Shown one piece after another: positions 11,044 through 19,846 of a stretch of DNA of 64,000 bases (position 1 is the stretch's first letter; every line of letters begins with the position of its first letter). A program made the position numbers and the translations under genes. The stretch spans positions 1 through 64,000 of the forward strand of contig WJYB01000004.1 in NCBI GenBank assembly GCA_009668015.1, in the 5' to 3' direction. A model generated the notes under the pieces. That model ran no database searches and had not been told where the DNA came from. It saw nothing but the letters and a program-made list of their open reading frames with translations. This stretch comes from Enterobacteriaceae bacterium RIT714 (GTDB lineage Bacteria; Pseudomonadota; Gammaproteobacteria; Enterobacterales; Enterobacteriaceae).

Positions 11044-11121
11044 TCTTTCTTACGTTTAAACCCTTATACTGGAAGAGAACCGTCAAAGGAAAACGTATAA
11101 CGATAAGGAGAACCCAGATCC

Positions 11122-12753
11122 GTGCTGACTCTGTTACACCTGCTATCGGCTGTTGCTCTACTGGTATGGGGCACACATATCGTCCGTACCGGCGTGATGC
11201 GTGTGTTTGGCGCGCGCTTGCGCACCGTCCTCAGCCGCAGCGTTGAGAAGAAACCGCTCGCCTTCTGTGCGGGGATAGGCGTTACCGCGCTGGTGCAAAG
11301 CAGCAATGCCACCACCATGCTCGTCACCTCTTTTGTGGCGCAAGATCTGGTGGCGCTGACCCCTGCGCTGGTTATCGTCCTTGGCGCAGATGTGGGGACC
11401 GCGCTAATGGCGCGCGTGCTCACCTTCGATCTTTCGTGGCTTTCGCCGCTGCTTATTTTCATCGGCGTGATCTTCTTCCTTGGCCGCAAACAGACCCGCG
11501 AAGGGCAACTGGGGCGCGTGGGGATTGGTCTGGGGCTGATTCTGCTGGCGCTGGAACTGATTGTGCAGGCGGTCACGCCGATCACCCAGGCCAACGGCGT
11601 GCAGGTGATTTTCGCTTCGCTGACGGGCGATATCATGCTGGATGCGTTGATTGGCGCGGTGTTTGCCATCATCAGTTACTCCAGCCTGGCGGCGGTGCTG
11701 CTGACCGCCACACTGACCACTGCAGGCGCGATCTCCTTCCCGGTGGCGCTCTGCCTGGTGATAGGTGCCAACCTGGGATCTGGCCTGCTGGCGATGCTCA
11801 ATAACAGCGGAGCCAATGCGGCCGCCCGTCGCGTGGCGCTGGGCAGTTTGCTGTTCAAGCTGGTGGGCAGTCTGATCATCCTGCCGTTTGTGCATCCGCT
11901 GGCGAATCTGATGGATAACCTGCCGCTGCCGAAAGCCGAACTGGTTATTTACTTCCACGTCTTCTACAACCTGGTGCGCTGTCTCGCGATGGTGCCGTTC
12001 GCCGGGCCGATGGCGCGGTTCTGCAAACGCATGATTCGCGATGAGCCGGAACTGGATGCGCGCCTGAAACCGAAGCATCTGGACACCACCGCTCTCGATA
12101 CTCCGGCACTTGCGCTGGCGAATGCCGCCCGCGAAACGCTGCGTATGGGCGATGCGATGGAGACGATGCTGGATGGCCTGAAAAAGGTCATGCACGGCGA
12201 GCCGCGCGAGGAAAAAGAGCTGCGCAAGCTGGCCGACGATATCAACGTGCTCTATACCGCCATCAAGCTGTATCTGGCGCGTATGCCGCAGGATGAGCTG
12301 GCAGAAGAGGAGTCACGCCGCTGGGCGGAGATTATTGAGATGTCGCTGAACCTTGAGCAGGCGTCGGATATTGTCGAGCGCATGGGCAGTGAAATTGCGG
12401 ATAAATCGTTGGCCGCCCGCCGGGCGTTCTCACTGGAAGGCGTTGCTGAGCTGGATGCGCTGCTGGAGCAACTGCTCAGCAATTTGCAGCTGGCAATGTC
12501 GGTCTTTTTCTCCGGCGATGTTCCCAGTGCGCGTCGTTTGCGCCGCAACAAACACCGCTTCCGTATTCTCAACCGCCGTTATTCGCACGCGCATGTTGAT
12601 CGCCTGCATCAGCAAAACGTGCAAAGTATCGAAACCAGTTCCCTGCATCTGGGGCTGCTCGGTGACATGAAACGTCTCAACTCCCTGTTCTGCTCGGTGG
12701 CCTATAGCGTCATGGAGCAGCCGGATGAAGATGATGAAAGGGATGAGTATTAG
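11122..12753 (+). CDS. yjbB: Na+/phosphate cotransporter-like protein with PhoU-like domain
   Basis: Inner-membrane protein; E. coli YjbB has been linked to phosphate export. The 543 residues match YjbB. The N-terminal two thirds hold the two Na/Pi-cotransporter repeats, including QSSNATTML (about residues 59-67) and a second repeat with SYSSLAAVLLTA (about 184-195). The last 200 residues are a charged, helical PhoU-like region. GTG start, AAGGAG at 11105-11110. Its stop codon overlaps by four bases the convergent antitoxin gene, so the 3' ends are interlocked. Confidence 0.92.
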   Translation: MLTLLHLLSAVALLVWGTHIVRTGVMRVFGARLRTVLSRSVEKKPLAFCAGIGVTALVQSSNATTMLVTSFVAQDLVALTPALVIVLGADVGTALMARVLTFDLSWLSPLLIFIGVIFFLGRKQTREGQLGRVGIGLGLILLALELIVQAVTPITQANGVQVIFASLTGDIMLDALIGAVFAIISYSSLAAVLLTATLTTAGAISFPVALCLVIGANLGSGLLAMLNNSGANAAARRVALGSLLFKLVGSLIILPFVHPLANLMDNLPLPKAELVIYFHVFYNLVRCLAMVPFAGPMARFCKRMIRDEPELDARLKPKHLDTTALDTPALALANAARETLRMGDAMETMLDGLKKVMHGEPREEKELRKLADDINVLYTAIKLYLARMPQDELAEEESRRWAEIIEMSLNLEQASDIVERMGSEIADKSLAARRAFSLEGVAELDALLEQLLSNLQLAMSVFFSGDVPSARRLRRNKHRFRILNRRYSHAHVDRLHQQNVQSIETSSLHLGLLGDMKRLNSLFCSVAYSVMEQPDEDDERDEY

Positions 12754-13037
12754 TCTTGTGCACTTTTAATCGTTAAACAAAGACCCAGCGCTTGCATGAC
12801 CATTAATGTGGTTTTGAGCGTTGGGTTGCCTTTCTCGCTGAATGAACGATAGAGTTGTTCACGAGATAAACCCGTCTGAGCGGCAATTTGGCTCATCCCC
12901 TTTGCCCGGGCAATAACGCCTAACGCTTTTGCTATATAAGCGGCGTCACCGGTTTCTAATGCATCAGCCATAAACACAGCGATTTCATCATCATCGACAA
13001 GCGCTCTGGCGGGATCGTATTGCGTCAATTTATTCAT
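12750..13037 (-). CDS. Antitoxin, HTH-type (HI1420/HigA-like)
   Basis: A 95-residue DNA-binding antidote of the family described from Haemophilus HI1420 (TIGR02684 type). The sequence shows ALETGDAAYIAKALGVIAR followed by a helix-turn-helix, MSQIAAQTGLSREQLYRSFS, and NPTLKTTLMVMQALGL, all typical. It is downstream of the toxin and overlaps it by eight bases; GGAGTTGATAAGCC before the ATG supplies its binding site from inside the toxin gene. It should neutralise the toxin and repress the operon. The reversed order, toxin first, is normal for this family. Confidence 0.88.
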   Translation of the reverse strand: MNKLTQYDPARALVDDDEIAVFMADALETGDAAYIAKALGVIARAKGMSQIAAQTGLSREQLYRSFSEKGNPTLKTTLMVMQALGLCLTIKSAQD

Positions 13038-13347
13038 GGCTTATCAACTCCTGGGGTTCAAGCGATCTGGCAAACGTCTTAGCCAGTTGTATGTCTCTGT
13101 CCTGAGAGCTTTTGTCGCCGCCGGTCAGTAATATGAGCAAAATGTTTCCATATTGTTTGAAATAGATGCGGTAACCAGGACCATAGTGAATTCGCAACTC
13201 GCTGACGCCTTCCCCGACGGGCTTTACATCTCCGGGCAAACCGTTGGCTAAACGAAAAAGGCGGGCAGCAATGAGTGTCTTGACCCGTTTATCTTTTAAG
13301 CTTCGCTCCCAGTTGCGAAACGATGTTGTCTGAACGATTTCCTTCAT
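13030..13347 (-). CDS. Toxin, RelE/HigB superfamily (HI1419, Gp49-like)
   Basis: A 105-residue protein with the family block GVSELRIHYGPGYRIYF (about residues 48-64), followed by LILLTGGDKSSQDRDI. Relatives are mRNA interferases or addiction-module killer proteins; RNA cleavage is inferred. The ATG at 13347 is preferred over a TTG at 13356. First gene of a two-gene operon with its antitoxin. An inverted TGTA-N10-TACA in the promoter is a candidate operator. The pair occupies the place of pepE in E. coli K-12, which suggests acquisition or local replacement. Confidence 0.87.
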   Translation of the reverse strand: MKEIVQTTSFRNWERSLKDKRVKTLIAARLFRLANGLPGDVKPVGEGVSELRIHYGPGYRIYFKQYGNILLILLTGGDKSSQDRDIQLAKTFARSLEPQELISHE

Positions 13348-13545
13348 ACTACTCAATGTATTTTTTAAACTACACTCCCGATGGACTTATGGCGTGAAAA
13401 TTAGAAGAAAAAAGTGGAGCGCGAAATGAGAGGAGCACAGTTTCTGAAGACGTCTCGCAAGTCAGAACAGCGAAAGCCCGTTTTTAGTGGCTAATCTTTT
13501 TACCAGCCCAAACCTAAGGTATATTTCGCCCATTAAGGAGAAATT

Positions 13546-14427
13546 ATGCTGCCCACCCAATCAACCCGACTCAACAAATACATTAGCGAGAGCGGAATCT
13601 GCTCACGCCGCGAAGCTGACCGTTACATTGAGCAAGGTAACGTGTATCTCAACGGTAAACGCGCCACCATCGGCGATCAGGTGGTCCCTGGCGATGTGGT
13701 GAAAGTGAATGGTCAGCTTATTGAGCCCAGAGACGAAGAGGATCTGGTGTTTATCGCGTTGAATAAACCAGTGGGTATTGTCAGCACCACGGAAGAGGGC
13801 GAGCGGGATAATATCGTCGATTTCGTTAACCACAGCAGCCGTATTTTCCCGATTGGCCGCCTGGATAAAGACTCTCAGGGGCTAATTTTCCTCACCAACC
13901 ATGGCGATCTGGTGAACAAAATCCTGCGTGCCGGCAACGACCATGAGAAAGAGTATTTAGTTACCGTGAATAAGCCCGTCACGGACGAGTTTATTCGCGG
14001 TATGAGCGCGGGCGTGCCGATCCTCGGCACGGTCACTAAGAAATGCAAAGTGAAAAAAGAGGCACCTTTCACCTTCCGCATCACCCTGGTTCAGGGGTTA
14101 AACCGGCAGATCCGCCGCATGTGCGAGCATTTTGGTTTTGAGGTGACGAAGCTTGAGCGTACGCGCATCATGAACGTCAGTCTCTCCGGCATTCCGCAGG
14201 GTGAATGGCGTGATTTAACGGGTGATGAATTGATTGAGCTGTTCAAGCTGATTGAGAACTCGACGTCCGAGGTGAAAACGGCGAAGCCGAAGGCGAAACC
14301 AAAAACCGCCTCGACGCCGGCCAAAAAACCGGTCAGCGGCAGCGGCAAGAACATGGCGAAAACCCCGGCAGAGATGGCAAATCGTAAGCGCTTTGCATCG
14401 GCAGGGCGGAAAAAGAAAGGGCGCTAA
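13546..14427 (+). CDS. rluF: 23S rRNA pseudouridine(2604) synthase
   Basis: Isomerises uridine 2604 of 23S rRNA, and in E. coli also U35 of tRNA-Tyr. The 293 residues compare with 290 in E. coli. An N-terminal S4 RNA-binding domain (about 7-55, [19 protein letters not shown]) precedes the catalytic domain with [10 protein letters not shown] (catalytic Asp near 107) and [15 protein letters not shown]. The lysine-rich tail ending GRKKKGR is shared with E. coli. AAGGAG lies nine bases before the ATG. The stop codon abuts that of the convergent yjbD inside a 16-bp palindrome. Confidence 0.96.
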   Translation: MLPTQSTRLNKYISESGICSRREADRYIEQGNVYLNGKRATIGDQVVPGDVVKVNGQLIEPRDEEDLVFIALNKPVGIVSTTEEGERDNIVDFVNHSSRIFPIGRLDKDSQGLIFLTNHGDLVNKILRAGNDHEKEYLVTVNKPVTDEFIRGMSAGVPILGTVTKKCKVKKEAPFTFRITLVQGLNRQIRRMCEHFGFEVTKLERTRIMNVSLSGIPQGEWRDLTGDELIELFKLIENSTSEVKTAKPKAKPKTASTPAKKPVSGSGKNMAKTPAEMANRKRFASAGRKKKGR

Positions 14428-14435
14428 TTAGCGCC
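14420..14435. other. 16-bp perfect palindrome over two stop codons
   Basis: GGCGCTAATTAGCGCC is its own reverse complement. It contains the TAA of rluF and the TAA of yjbD back to back. It may be a by-product of the paired stop codons or a short bidirectional end signal. Confidence 0.6.
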
Positions 14436-14700
14436 TTCCACGGGGTGAAGTATTGGCAGACCAGGAGAAGGTTGATTCCGTATCCGGTTTATAAGCCTGC
14501 GCCTTTTTAAGCTTGCGGGCTTTTTTTGCTTCAACTTCACGCTGAGCCATCAGTTTGTCGATGTACTCTTTTTTAACCTGATTGGTTTCAGCGTTTGTCA
14601 GAGTACGACCATGTGCAATCCGTGCGCGATCGAGCAGGGTTTTCAGCTCGCGCTGCTCGCTTTCCGTCATGTCTTTCTGGGTCAATCTCGGTGTGGACAT
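14428..14700 (-). CDS. yjbD: DUF3811 family protein YjbD
   Basis: A 90-residue, highly charged cytoplasmic protein of unknown function, the same length as E. coli YjbD. The centre (ETNQVKKEYIDKLMAQREVE and KKARKLKKAQAYK) is predicted to be helical and basic. It ends FSWSANTSPRGRR as in E. coli. Downstream of panS on the same strand and convergent with rluF. A ten-bp hairpin just upstream could mask its ribosome binding site. Confidence 0.93.
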   Translation of the reverse strand: MSTPRLTQKDMTESEQRELKTLLDRARIAHGRTLTNAETNQVKKEYIDKLMAQREVEAKKARKLKKAQAYKPDTESTFSWSANTSPRGRR

Positions 14701-14703
14701 ACC

Positions 14704-14730
14704 TGAAGCCTCTTGAGAATAGAGGCTTCA
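14704..14730 (-). promoter_or_regulatory. Hairpin covering the yjbD ribosome binding site
   Basis: TGAAGCCTCT (14704-14713) and AGAGGCTTCA (14721-14730) are perfect inverted arms with a seven-base loop. In the yjbD mRNA the 3' arm contains AGAGG, eight bases before the ATG, the best ribosome binding site available. Folding would hide it. No long T run follows, so it does not look like a simple panS terminator. Confidence 0.55.
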
Positions 14731-14763
14731 GTGTAAAGCAAGCCAGGGCTTGCGCGAAGCGAA

Positions 14764-15708
14764 TTAGCTTTCTTTCACCACTTCTTTTTTCGTCGGTTCG
14801 TCAATCGGTTTTCCTGACCAGTAGCCCGCCAGCAGCGAGCCGGAAAGGTTATGCCATACCGAGAACAGCGCGCCCGGCAGTGCCGCGAGCGGAGAGAAGT
14901 AGATCTTCCCGAGCGCGGCCGCCAGCCCTGAGTTCTGCATCCCCACTTCAATTGCCAGCGTGCGGCAGGTCGATTCATCAAAGCCGAACAGCTTCCCGCC
15001 CCAGTAGCCGCCCAATAGCCCAATGGTGTTATGCAGAATCACCGCGATGATCACCACAAATCCTACCGACGCGATATGCGATGCCGACCCGGCAACCACG
15101 GCGCTGATGATCGCCAGGATACAGACCATCGAAAACGCAGGCAGGTAAGGCTCCACGGCTTTCACGACTCGCGGGAACAGGTGATGGATGACCAGACCGA
15201 GCGCAATCGGAATCACCACGATTTGCAGGATGGAGAGCAGCATACCCATCACATCCACCTGAATATGCGCATCCACGTACAAACGCGTCAGCAGTGGAGT
15301 GGCAATCACGCCCACCAGCGTTGAGACCGAAGAGATGGTGACAGAGAGCGCCACATCGCCTTTGGCAAGATAGATCATCACATTCGATGCCGTCCCGCTG
15401 GCGACGCTGCCCACCAGCACCATCCCGGCGGATAAGTCCGGCGGCATTTTAAACGCTAATGCCAGCAGCCAGGCGGCCAGCGGCATCACCAGATAGTGCA
15501 GGAAAATCCCCGCCGCGACGGGCGCAGGGCGTGACAGCACGCGTTTAAAGTCGTCAATTTTTAGATGCACGCCCATCCCGAGCATAATCAGCATCAGTAG
15601 CGTGGTGACCCACGGGCCAATTGGGGTAAAGGTCGATGGCGTGTAATAGGCGAGAACAGAGAGCAGCAGCGCCCATAACGGGAACAGCCGCGTGATAGCG
15701 GATAACAT
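14764..15708 (-). CDS. panS: Bile acid:Na+ symporter family transporter, probable PanS
   Basis: A 314-residue inner-membrane protein with about ten hydrophobic segments of the BASS family. Seen are [36 protein letters not shown] and [18 protein letters not shown], the conserved Na+-site motifs. Salmonella PanS, a ketopantoate transporter, is encoded in this neighbourhood, which supports the name; the substrate is not proven by sequence. K-12 lacks the gene here. It reads away from lysC, with the lysC terminator between them. Confidence 0.75.
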   Translation of the reverse strand: MLSAITRLFPLWALLLSVLAYYTPSTFTPIGPWVTTLLMLIMLGMGVHLKIDDFKRVLSRPAPVAAGIFLHYLVMPLAAWLLALAFKMPPDLSAGMVLVGSVASGTASNVMIYLAKGDVALSVTISSVSTLVGVIATPLLTRLYVDAHIQVDVMGMLLSILQIVVIPIALGLVIHHLFPRVVKAVEPYLPAFSMVCILAIISAVVAGSASHIASVGFVVIIAVILHNTIGLLGGYWGGKLFGFDESTCRTLAIEVGMQNSGLAAALGKIYFSPLAALPGALFSVWHNLSGSLLAGYWSGKPIDEPTKKEVVKES

Positions 15709-15744
15709 AGTGAATTCCTTGCGATGACGTTGTGTTATTTAGTT

Positions 15745-15772
15745 ATAAAAAAGCCGGGTTCGAGCCCGGCTA
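15745..15772 (-). terminator. Terminator of lysC
   Basis: On the minus strand AGCCGGG, a short loop and CCCGGCT are followed by TTTTTT. It lies about 30 bases after the lysC stop codon. Confidence 0.85.
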
Positions 15773-15800
15773 TAGGTAATGTTTATCGTGCTAAGGAATT

Positions 15801-17150
15801 TTATTCAAACAAATTATGATGAAGTTTCTGCACGACTTGCTCGGCTTCGTGACCCGGTACGAGGAAGCACAGGTTATAGCTGGATGCGCCGTAGCAAATC
15901 ATGCGGATATTGAACGGATCCAGCACGCCAAAGACCTCTTTACCGACGCCGCAGGCGCGTGACAGCTGGTTGCCAATGATCGCGACCAGCGCCAGATCTT
16001 CTTCCACTTCAACGCGACACAGGGCAGAAAGCTCCATCAGCAGCGATTGCGTCAGCAGGGTATCGCCCGTTGACGTCGAGCCGGTGGTGTCGAGCGTCAA
16101 CGCAATGCTCACTTCAGAGGTGGTGATCAGATCCACCGAGATATTGTGGCGTGCCAGAATGCCAAACACTTCCGCCAGGAACCCACGAGAGTGCAGCATA
16201 TTCAGGCTGTGCAGCGTGACCAGCGTCTGCTTGCGACGCAGCGCCAGGGCACGGAATAGCGGTGGTTTTTCGGTTTTGTTGCACACCAGCGTACCGCCTG
16301 CTTTCGGGTCTTTGCTCGATCCGACAAACACCGGAATATCGCTACGTACCGCGGGCAGCAGCGTGGCGGGATGCAGCACTTTCGCCCCGAACGTCGCCAT
16401 TTCGGCAGCTTCTTCAAAGGCGATAACATCAATACGTTTCGCGGCAGGCACGACGCGCGGATCGGTCGTATAGATCCCAGGAACGTCGGTCCAGATATCC
16501 ACGCGGGTGGCGTGTAGCGCTTCGCCCAGCAGCGCCGCGGTATAGTCGCTACCGCCACGGCCCAGCGTCGTGGTGCGGCCTTTGGCTTCACTCCCGATAA
16601 AGCCCTGAGTGATGACAATGCCTTCGGCAAGGCGTGGGGCCAGTTGCTGTTGTGCCAGCTCAGAAAGCGTAGCAACGTCAGGCTCCGCGCGACCAAAGCG
16701 ATCGCTGGTACGCATGACCTTACGCACATCAAACCATTGCGCCAGTACGTCGCGCTCACGCAGGATTTCAACGAACAGCAGAGTCGACATCAGCTCACCG
16801 TGGCTCACCAGTTCGTCGGTCAGCGCGGTAGAGGTCGCCAGTGAGGCGGCTTCTGCCAGGGTGGTGATATTTTCGAGCAGGCGTTCAATTTCCTCGCGAA
16901 TCACCTGTGGATTCTGCATCTGCTCCAGAATATCAAACTGAATTTTGCGCAGCGCATCGAGCTTCACAAAGCGTTCGGTCGCTTCCAGTCCTTCTGACAG
17001 GGCAACCAGCAGGTTCGTCACGCCAGCAGAGGCGGAAAGTACGACCATGCGGGTGTGTGGATCGGCCAGCACCACATCGGCGCTGCGGTTCATGGCTTCG
17101 TAATTGGCCACGCTGGTACCGCCAAACTTGGCGACAACAAAACTCGTCAT
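15801..17150 (-). CDS. lysC: Lysine-sensitive aspartokinase III
   Basis: Phosphorylates aspartate, the first step to lysine, threonine, methionine and diaminopimelate. The 449 residues equal E. coli LysC. The kinase domain (1-290) has KFGGTSVA at the N-terminus, TLGRGGSDYTAALL and WTDVPGIYTTDPR. Two C-terminal ACT domains (about 300-449) carry lysine feedback, with HSLNMLHSRGFLAEVF and SVDLITTSEVS conserved. The start MTSFVVAKFGG with GAGG upstream is chosen; an in-frame codon at 17222 would add 24 residues. The usual lysine riboswitch is not found upstream, so control may rest on enzyme feedback and promoter strength. Confidence 0.97.
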   Translation of the reverse strand: MTSFVVAKFGGTSVANYEAMNRSADVVLADPHTRMVVLSASAGVTNLLVALSEGLEATERFVKLDALRKIQFDILEQMQNPQVIREEIERLLENITTLAEAASLATSTALTDELVSHGELMSTLLFVEILRERDVLAQWFDVRKVMRTSDRFGRAEPDVATLSELAQQQLAPRLAEGIVITQGFIGSEAKGRTTTLGRGGSDYTAALLGEALHATRVDIWTDVPGIYTTDPRVVPAAKRIDVIAFEEAAEMATFGAKVLHPATLLPAVRSDIPVFVGSSKDPKAGGTLVCNKTEKPPLFRALALRRKQTLVTLHSLNMLHSRGFLAEVFGILARHNISVDLITTSEVSIALTLDTTGSTSTGDTLLTQSLLMELSALCRVEVEEDLALVAIIGNQLSRACGVGKEVFGVLDPFNIRMICYGASSYNLCFLVPGHEAEQVVQKLHHNLFE

Positions 17151-17262
17151 AACATCCTCGTGTCGGGGAAAGAATAAAGCGACCATGGCACAAGAACGAA
17201 ACGAAGACAGGTGCAGGCGCAAATACCGCCCTATAAATAAAATGCGGGGGGAGTCCTGTCAA
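17151..17262 (-). promoter_or_regulatory. lysC promoter and short leader without L-box
   Basis: TTGACA on the minus strand (17257-17262) is a perfect -35, and TATTTA (17234-17239) is a possible -10 at 17-bp spacing. The transcript leader would be about 75 bases. Its last part (CTTGTGCCATGG ... CCCCGACACGAGG before the ATG) resembles the end of the E. coli lysC leader as remembered. The conserved core of the lysine riboswitch (AGAGGNGC, GCCGAAG and neighbours) is absent from the 374-base lysC-pgi gap. Confidence 0.65.
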
Positions 17263-17524
17263 CGCTGGGATTATGCGGATTTTTCATGGGGGGGTATCCC
17301 TTAGTAACAGGACTTATAACAAGGCACTATTTTATCCTCCGATTCACGGCATTCTGGACGACATTCAACCCCTTCAGGGGCTGGCTTCAGCGGCTATACT
17401 TTTTGAGTCTTTTCACGCCCGTTTGATGCAGGCCAGGGCAATGGCATAAAAACCATCACAATTTCCGCGCGCAGGCGCTACAATCGACCGCAGTCACAAT
17501 TCTCAAATCACAAGAGTATTGCTA

Positions 17525-19174
17525 ATGAAAAACATCAATCCAACGCAGACTTCTGCCTGGCAGGCACTACAAAAACACTTCGACGAAATGAAAGACGTCA
17601 CTATCGCGGATCTGTTCGCGAAAGACGGCGATCGTTTCAGCAAATTCTCCGCGACCTTCGACGATCTGATGCTGGTGGACTTCTCCAAAAACCGCATCAC
17701 TGAAGAGACGCTGGCCAAACTGCAGGATCTGGCGAAAGAGACCGATCTGACAGGGGCTATCAAGTCCATGTTCTCCGGCGAGAAAATCAACCGTACTGAA
17801 GACCGCGCTGTACTGCACGTCGCGCTGCGTAACCGTAGCAATACCCCGATTATTGTTGACGGCAAAGATGTGATGCCGGAAGTGAACGCCGTGCTTGAGA
17901 AGATGAAAACCTTCTCTGAAGCCATTATCTCCGGTAGCTGGAAAGGCTATACCGGTAAAGCGATCACTGACGTCGTGAACATTGGTATCGGTGGTTCTGA
18001 CCTCGGCCCATTCATGGTGACCGAAGCGCTGCGCCCTTACAAAAATCATCTGAACATGCATTTTGTCTCTAACGTCGATGGAACTCACATCGCCGAAGTG
18101 CTGAAGAAAGTGAACCCGGAAACCACGCTGTTCCTGGTCGCGTCTAAAACCTTCACCACCCAGGAAACCATGACCAACGCCCACAGCGCGCGTGACTGGT
18201 TCCTGGCAACGGCGGGCGACAACAAACACGTCGCAAAACACTTCGCGGCGCTCTCCACCAACGGCAAAGCCGTGGGCGAGTTCGGCATTGATACCGCGAA
18301 CATGTTTGAATTCTGGGACTGGGTCGGCGGTCGTTACTCCCTGTGGTCAGCGATCGGTCTGTCGATCATCCTGTCCGTGGGTTACGACAACTTTGTTGAG
18401 CTGCTTTCCGGCGCGCATGCGATGGACAAGCACTTCTCCACCACTCCGGCCGAGAAAAACCTGCCGGTCCTGTTGGCGCTGATTGGCATCTGGTACAACA
18501 ACTTCTTTGGTGCTGAAACCGAAGCCATCCTGCCGTACGACCAGTACATGCACCGCTTTGCGGCGTACTTCCAGCAGGGCAACATGGAATCCAACGGCAA
18601 GTACGTTGACCGTAACGGCAACGCGGTGGATTACCAGACCGGCCCAATTATCTGGGGTGAGCCGGGCACTAACGGCCAGCATGCGTTCTACCAGCTGATC
18701 CACCAGGGCACCAAAATGGTCCCATGCGACTTTATCGCACCGGCAGTGACCCACAATGCGCTGTCTGACCATCATCAGAAGCTGCTGTCTAACTTCTTCG
18801 CGCAGACCGAAGCGCTGGCGTTTGGTAAAGCCCGCGATGTGGTCGAGCAAGAGTATCGCGATCAGGGTAAAGATCCGGCGACGCTGGACCACGTTGTCCC
18901 GTTCAAAGTGTTTGAAGGCAACCGTCCAACCAACTCCATCCTGCTGCGCGAAATCACGCCGTTCAGCCTGGGTGCGCTGATTGCGCTGTATGAGCACAAA
19001 ATCTTCACGCAGGGCGCTATCCTGAATATCTTCACCTTCGATCAGTGGGGCGTTGAGCTGGGCAAACAGCTGGCTAACCGCATTCTGCCGGAGCTGGGTG
19101 ACGATAAAGATATTAACAGCCATGACAGTTCAACAAATGGTCTGATTAATCGCTATAAATCCTGGCGCGGATAA
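17525..19174 (+). CDS. pgi: Glucose-6-phosphate isomerase
   Basis: Interconverts glucose 6-phosphate and fructose 6-phosphate in glycolysis and gluconeogenesis. The 549 residues equal E. coli Pgi. Both family signatures are present: [14 protein letters not shown] (about 274-287) and [13 protein letters not shown] near residue 505. The catalytic Glu, His and Lys regions ([13 protein letters not shown] context and [10 protein letters not shown]) are intact. The ATG at 17525 matches the E. coli start; the binding site AAGAG is weak. Single gene with a strong terminator. Confidence 0.98.
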   Translation: MKNINPTQTSAWQALQKHFDEMKDVTIADLFAKDGDRFSKFSATFDDLMLVDFSKNRITEETLAKLQDLAKETDLTGAIKSMFSGEKINRTEDRAVLHVALRNRSNTPIIVDGKDVMPEVNAVLEKMKTFSEAIISGSWKGYTGKAITDVVNIGIGGSDLGPFMVTEALRPYKNHLNMHFVSNVDGTHIAEVLKKVNPETTLFLVASKTFTTQETMTNAHSARDWFLATAGDNKHVAKHFAALSTNGKAVGEFGIDTANMFEFWDWVGGRYSLWSAIGLSIILSVGYDNFVELLSGAHAMDKHFSTTPAEKNLPVLLALIGIWYNNFFGAETEAILPYDQYMHRFAAYFQQGNMESNGKYVDRNGNAVDYQTGPIIWGEPGTNGQHAFYQLIHQGTKMVPCDFIAPAVTHNALSDHHQKLLSNFFAQTEALAFGKARDVVEQEYRDQGKDPATLDHVVPFKVFEGNRPTNSILLREITPFSLGALIALYEHKIFTQGAILNIFTFDQWGVELGKQLANRILPELGDDKDINSHDSSTNGLINRYKSWRG

Positions 19175-19191
19175 TTAATATTCCCATATCA

Positions 19192-19219
19192 ATGCCGGCG
19201 AAATGCCGGCATTTTTTTA
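19192..19219 (+). terminator. Terminator of pgi
   Basis: ATGCCGGC, a short loop and GCCGGCAT followed by seven T, 18 bases after the pgi stop codon. Confidence 0.9.
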
Positions 19220-19314
19220 TCGGATAATTCCGGTTGTCCGTTACCTGGCGCAAATTTCTATTCTGAGTTTATTCCGAAAAGGCTGATTACCCTGTTAATC
19301 ACTACGGGTAATTT

Positions 19315-19328
19315 TAGGAATATACGGA
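19315..19328 (+). promoter_or_regulatory. RcsAB-box-like site upstream of yjbEFGH
   Basis: TAGGAATATACGGA matches 11 of 14 positions of the RcsAB box in reverse orientation (TAGGAATATTCTTA). It is about 215 bases before yjbE. The yjbEFGH operon is RcsB-controlled in E. coli. The rest of 19220-19540 is AT-rich promoter DNA with no gene seen. Confidence 0.5.
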
Positions 19329-19540
19329 GATTTACTGGTTGTGATTTTTATTATAACCATCTGAATTTTATTATCTTATTTTATATTATTTAGCCGGTTG
19401 TATTTCCTTTCATCCATTTGTCCTAAAACCGCCTTGCTATTTCCCCGTTCGCCAATCCGTCTGCTTTAGTTGTGTATACTCGAATCCGCCCGAATTTCTT
19501 TTTGGGCAAATCTCCATTCATTCATTGAAGGGAAATTGTT

Positions 19541-19783
19541 ATGAAAAAAGTACTGTATGGCATTTTTGCCATATCTGCGCTTGCGGCGACGTCTGTCTAT
19601 GCGGCTCCGGTTCAGGTCGGAGAAGCAGCAGGCTCGGCAGCAACGTCTGCGTCAGCGGGAAGTTCTACCGCGACCGCAACGAGCACCGTAGGCTCGGCCG
19701 TGGGTGTCGCTCTGGCGGCAACCGGTGGCGGTGATGGCTCCAATACCGGAACCACGACCACCACGACAACAAGCACTCAGTAA
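19541..19783 (+). CDS. yjbE: Exopolysaccharide operon protein YjbE
   Basis: An 80-residue secreted protein of low complexity. A signal peptide ([21 protein letters not shown]) is followed by an Ala/Ser/Thr/Gly-rich mature part ending in [11 protein letters not shown]. Length and sequence match E. coli YjbE. The yjbEFGH operon directs production of an extracellular polysaccharide and is switched on by the Rcs envelope-stress pathway in E. coli. GAAGGG precedes the ATG. A strong hairpin separates it from yjbF. Confidence 0.93.
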   Translation: MKKVLYGIFAISALAATSVYAAPVQVGEAAGSAATSASAGSSTATATSTVGSAVGVALAATGGGDGSNTGTTTTTTTSTQ

Positions 19784-19800
19784 TCACGGGTGTATTAACC

Positions 19801-19824
19801 ATAACCACACTTCGGTGTGGTTAT
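19801..19824 (+). other. UUCG-loop hairpin between yjbE and yjbF
   Basis: ATAACCACAC, a TTCG tetraloop and GTGTGGTTAT form a perfect ten-bp stem. It lacks a T tract, so it is more likely a partial terminator or an mRNA-stabilising element that lets yjbE be made in excess of yjbFGH. Confidence 0.65.
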
Positions 19825-19846
19825 TTCGCCCCTTCGGAGAAGAGTC

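Noticed and set aside
17263-17524. A displaced lysine riboswitch further upstream of lysC
   Set aside because: Both strands were read for the L-box core and none was found; the stretch is better explained as pgi promoter DNA.
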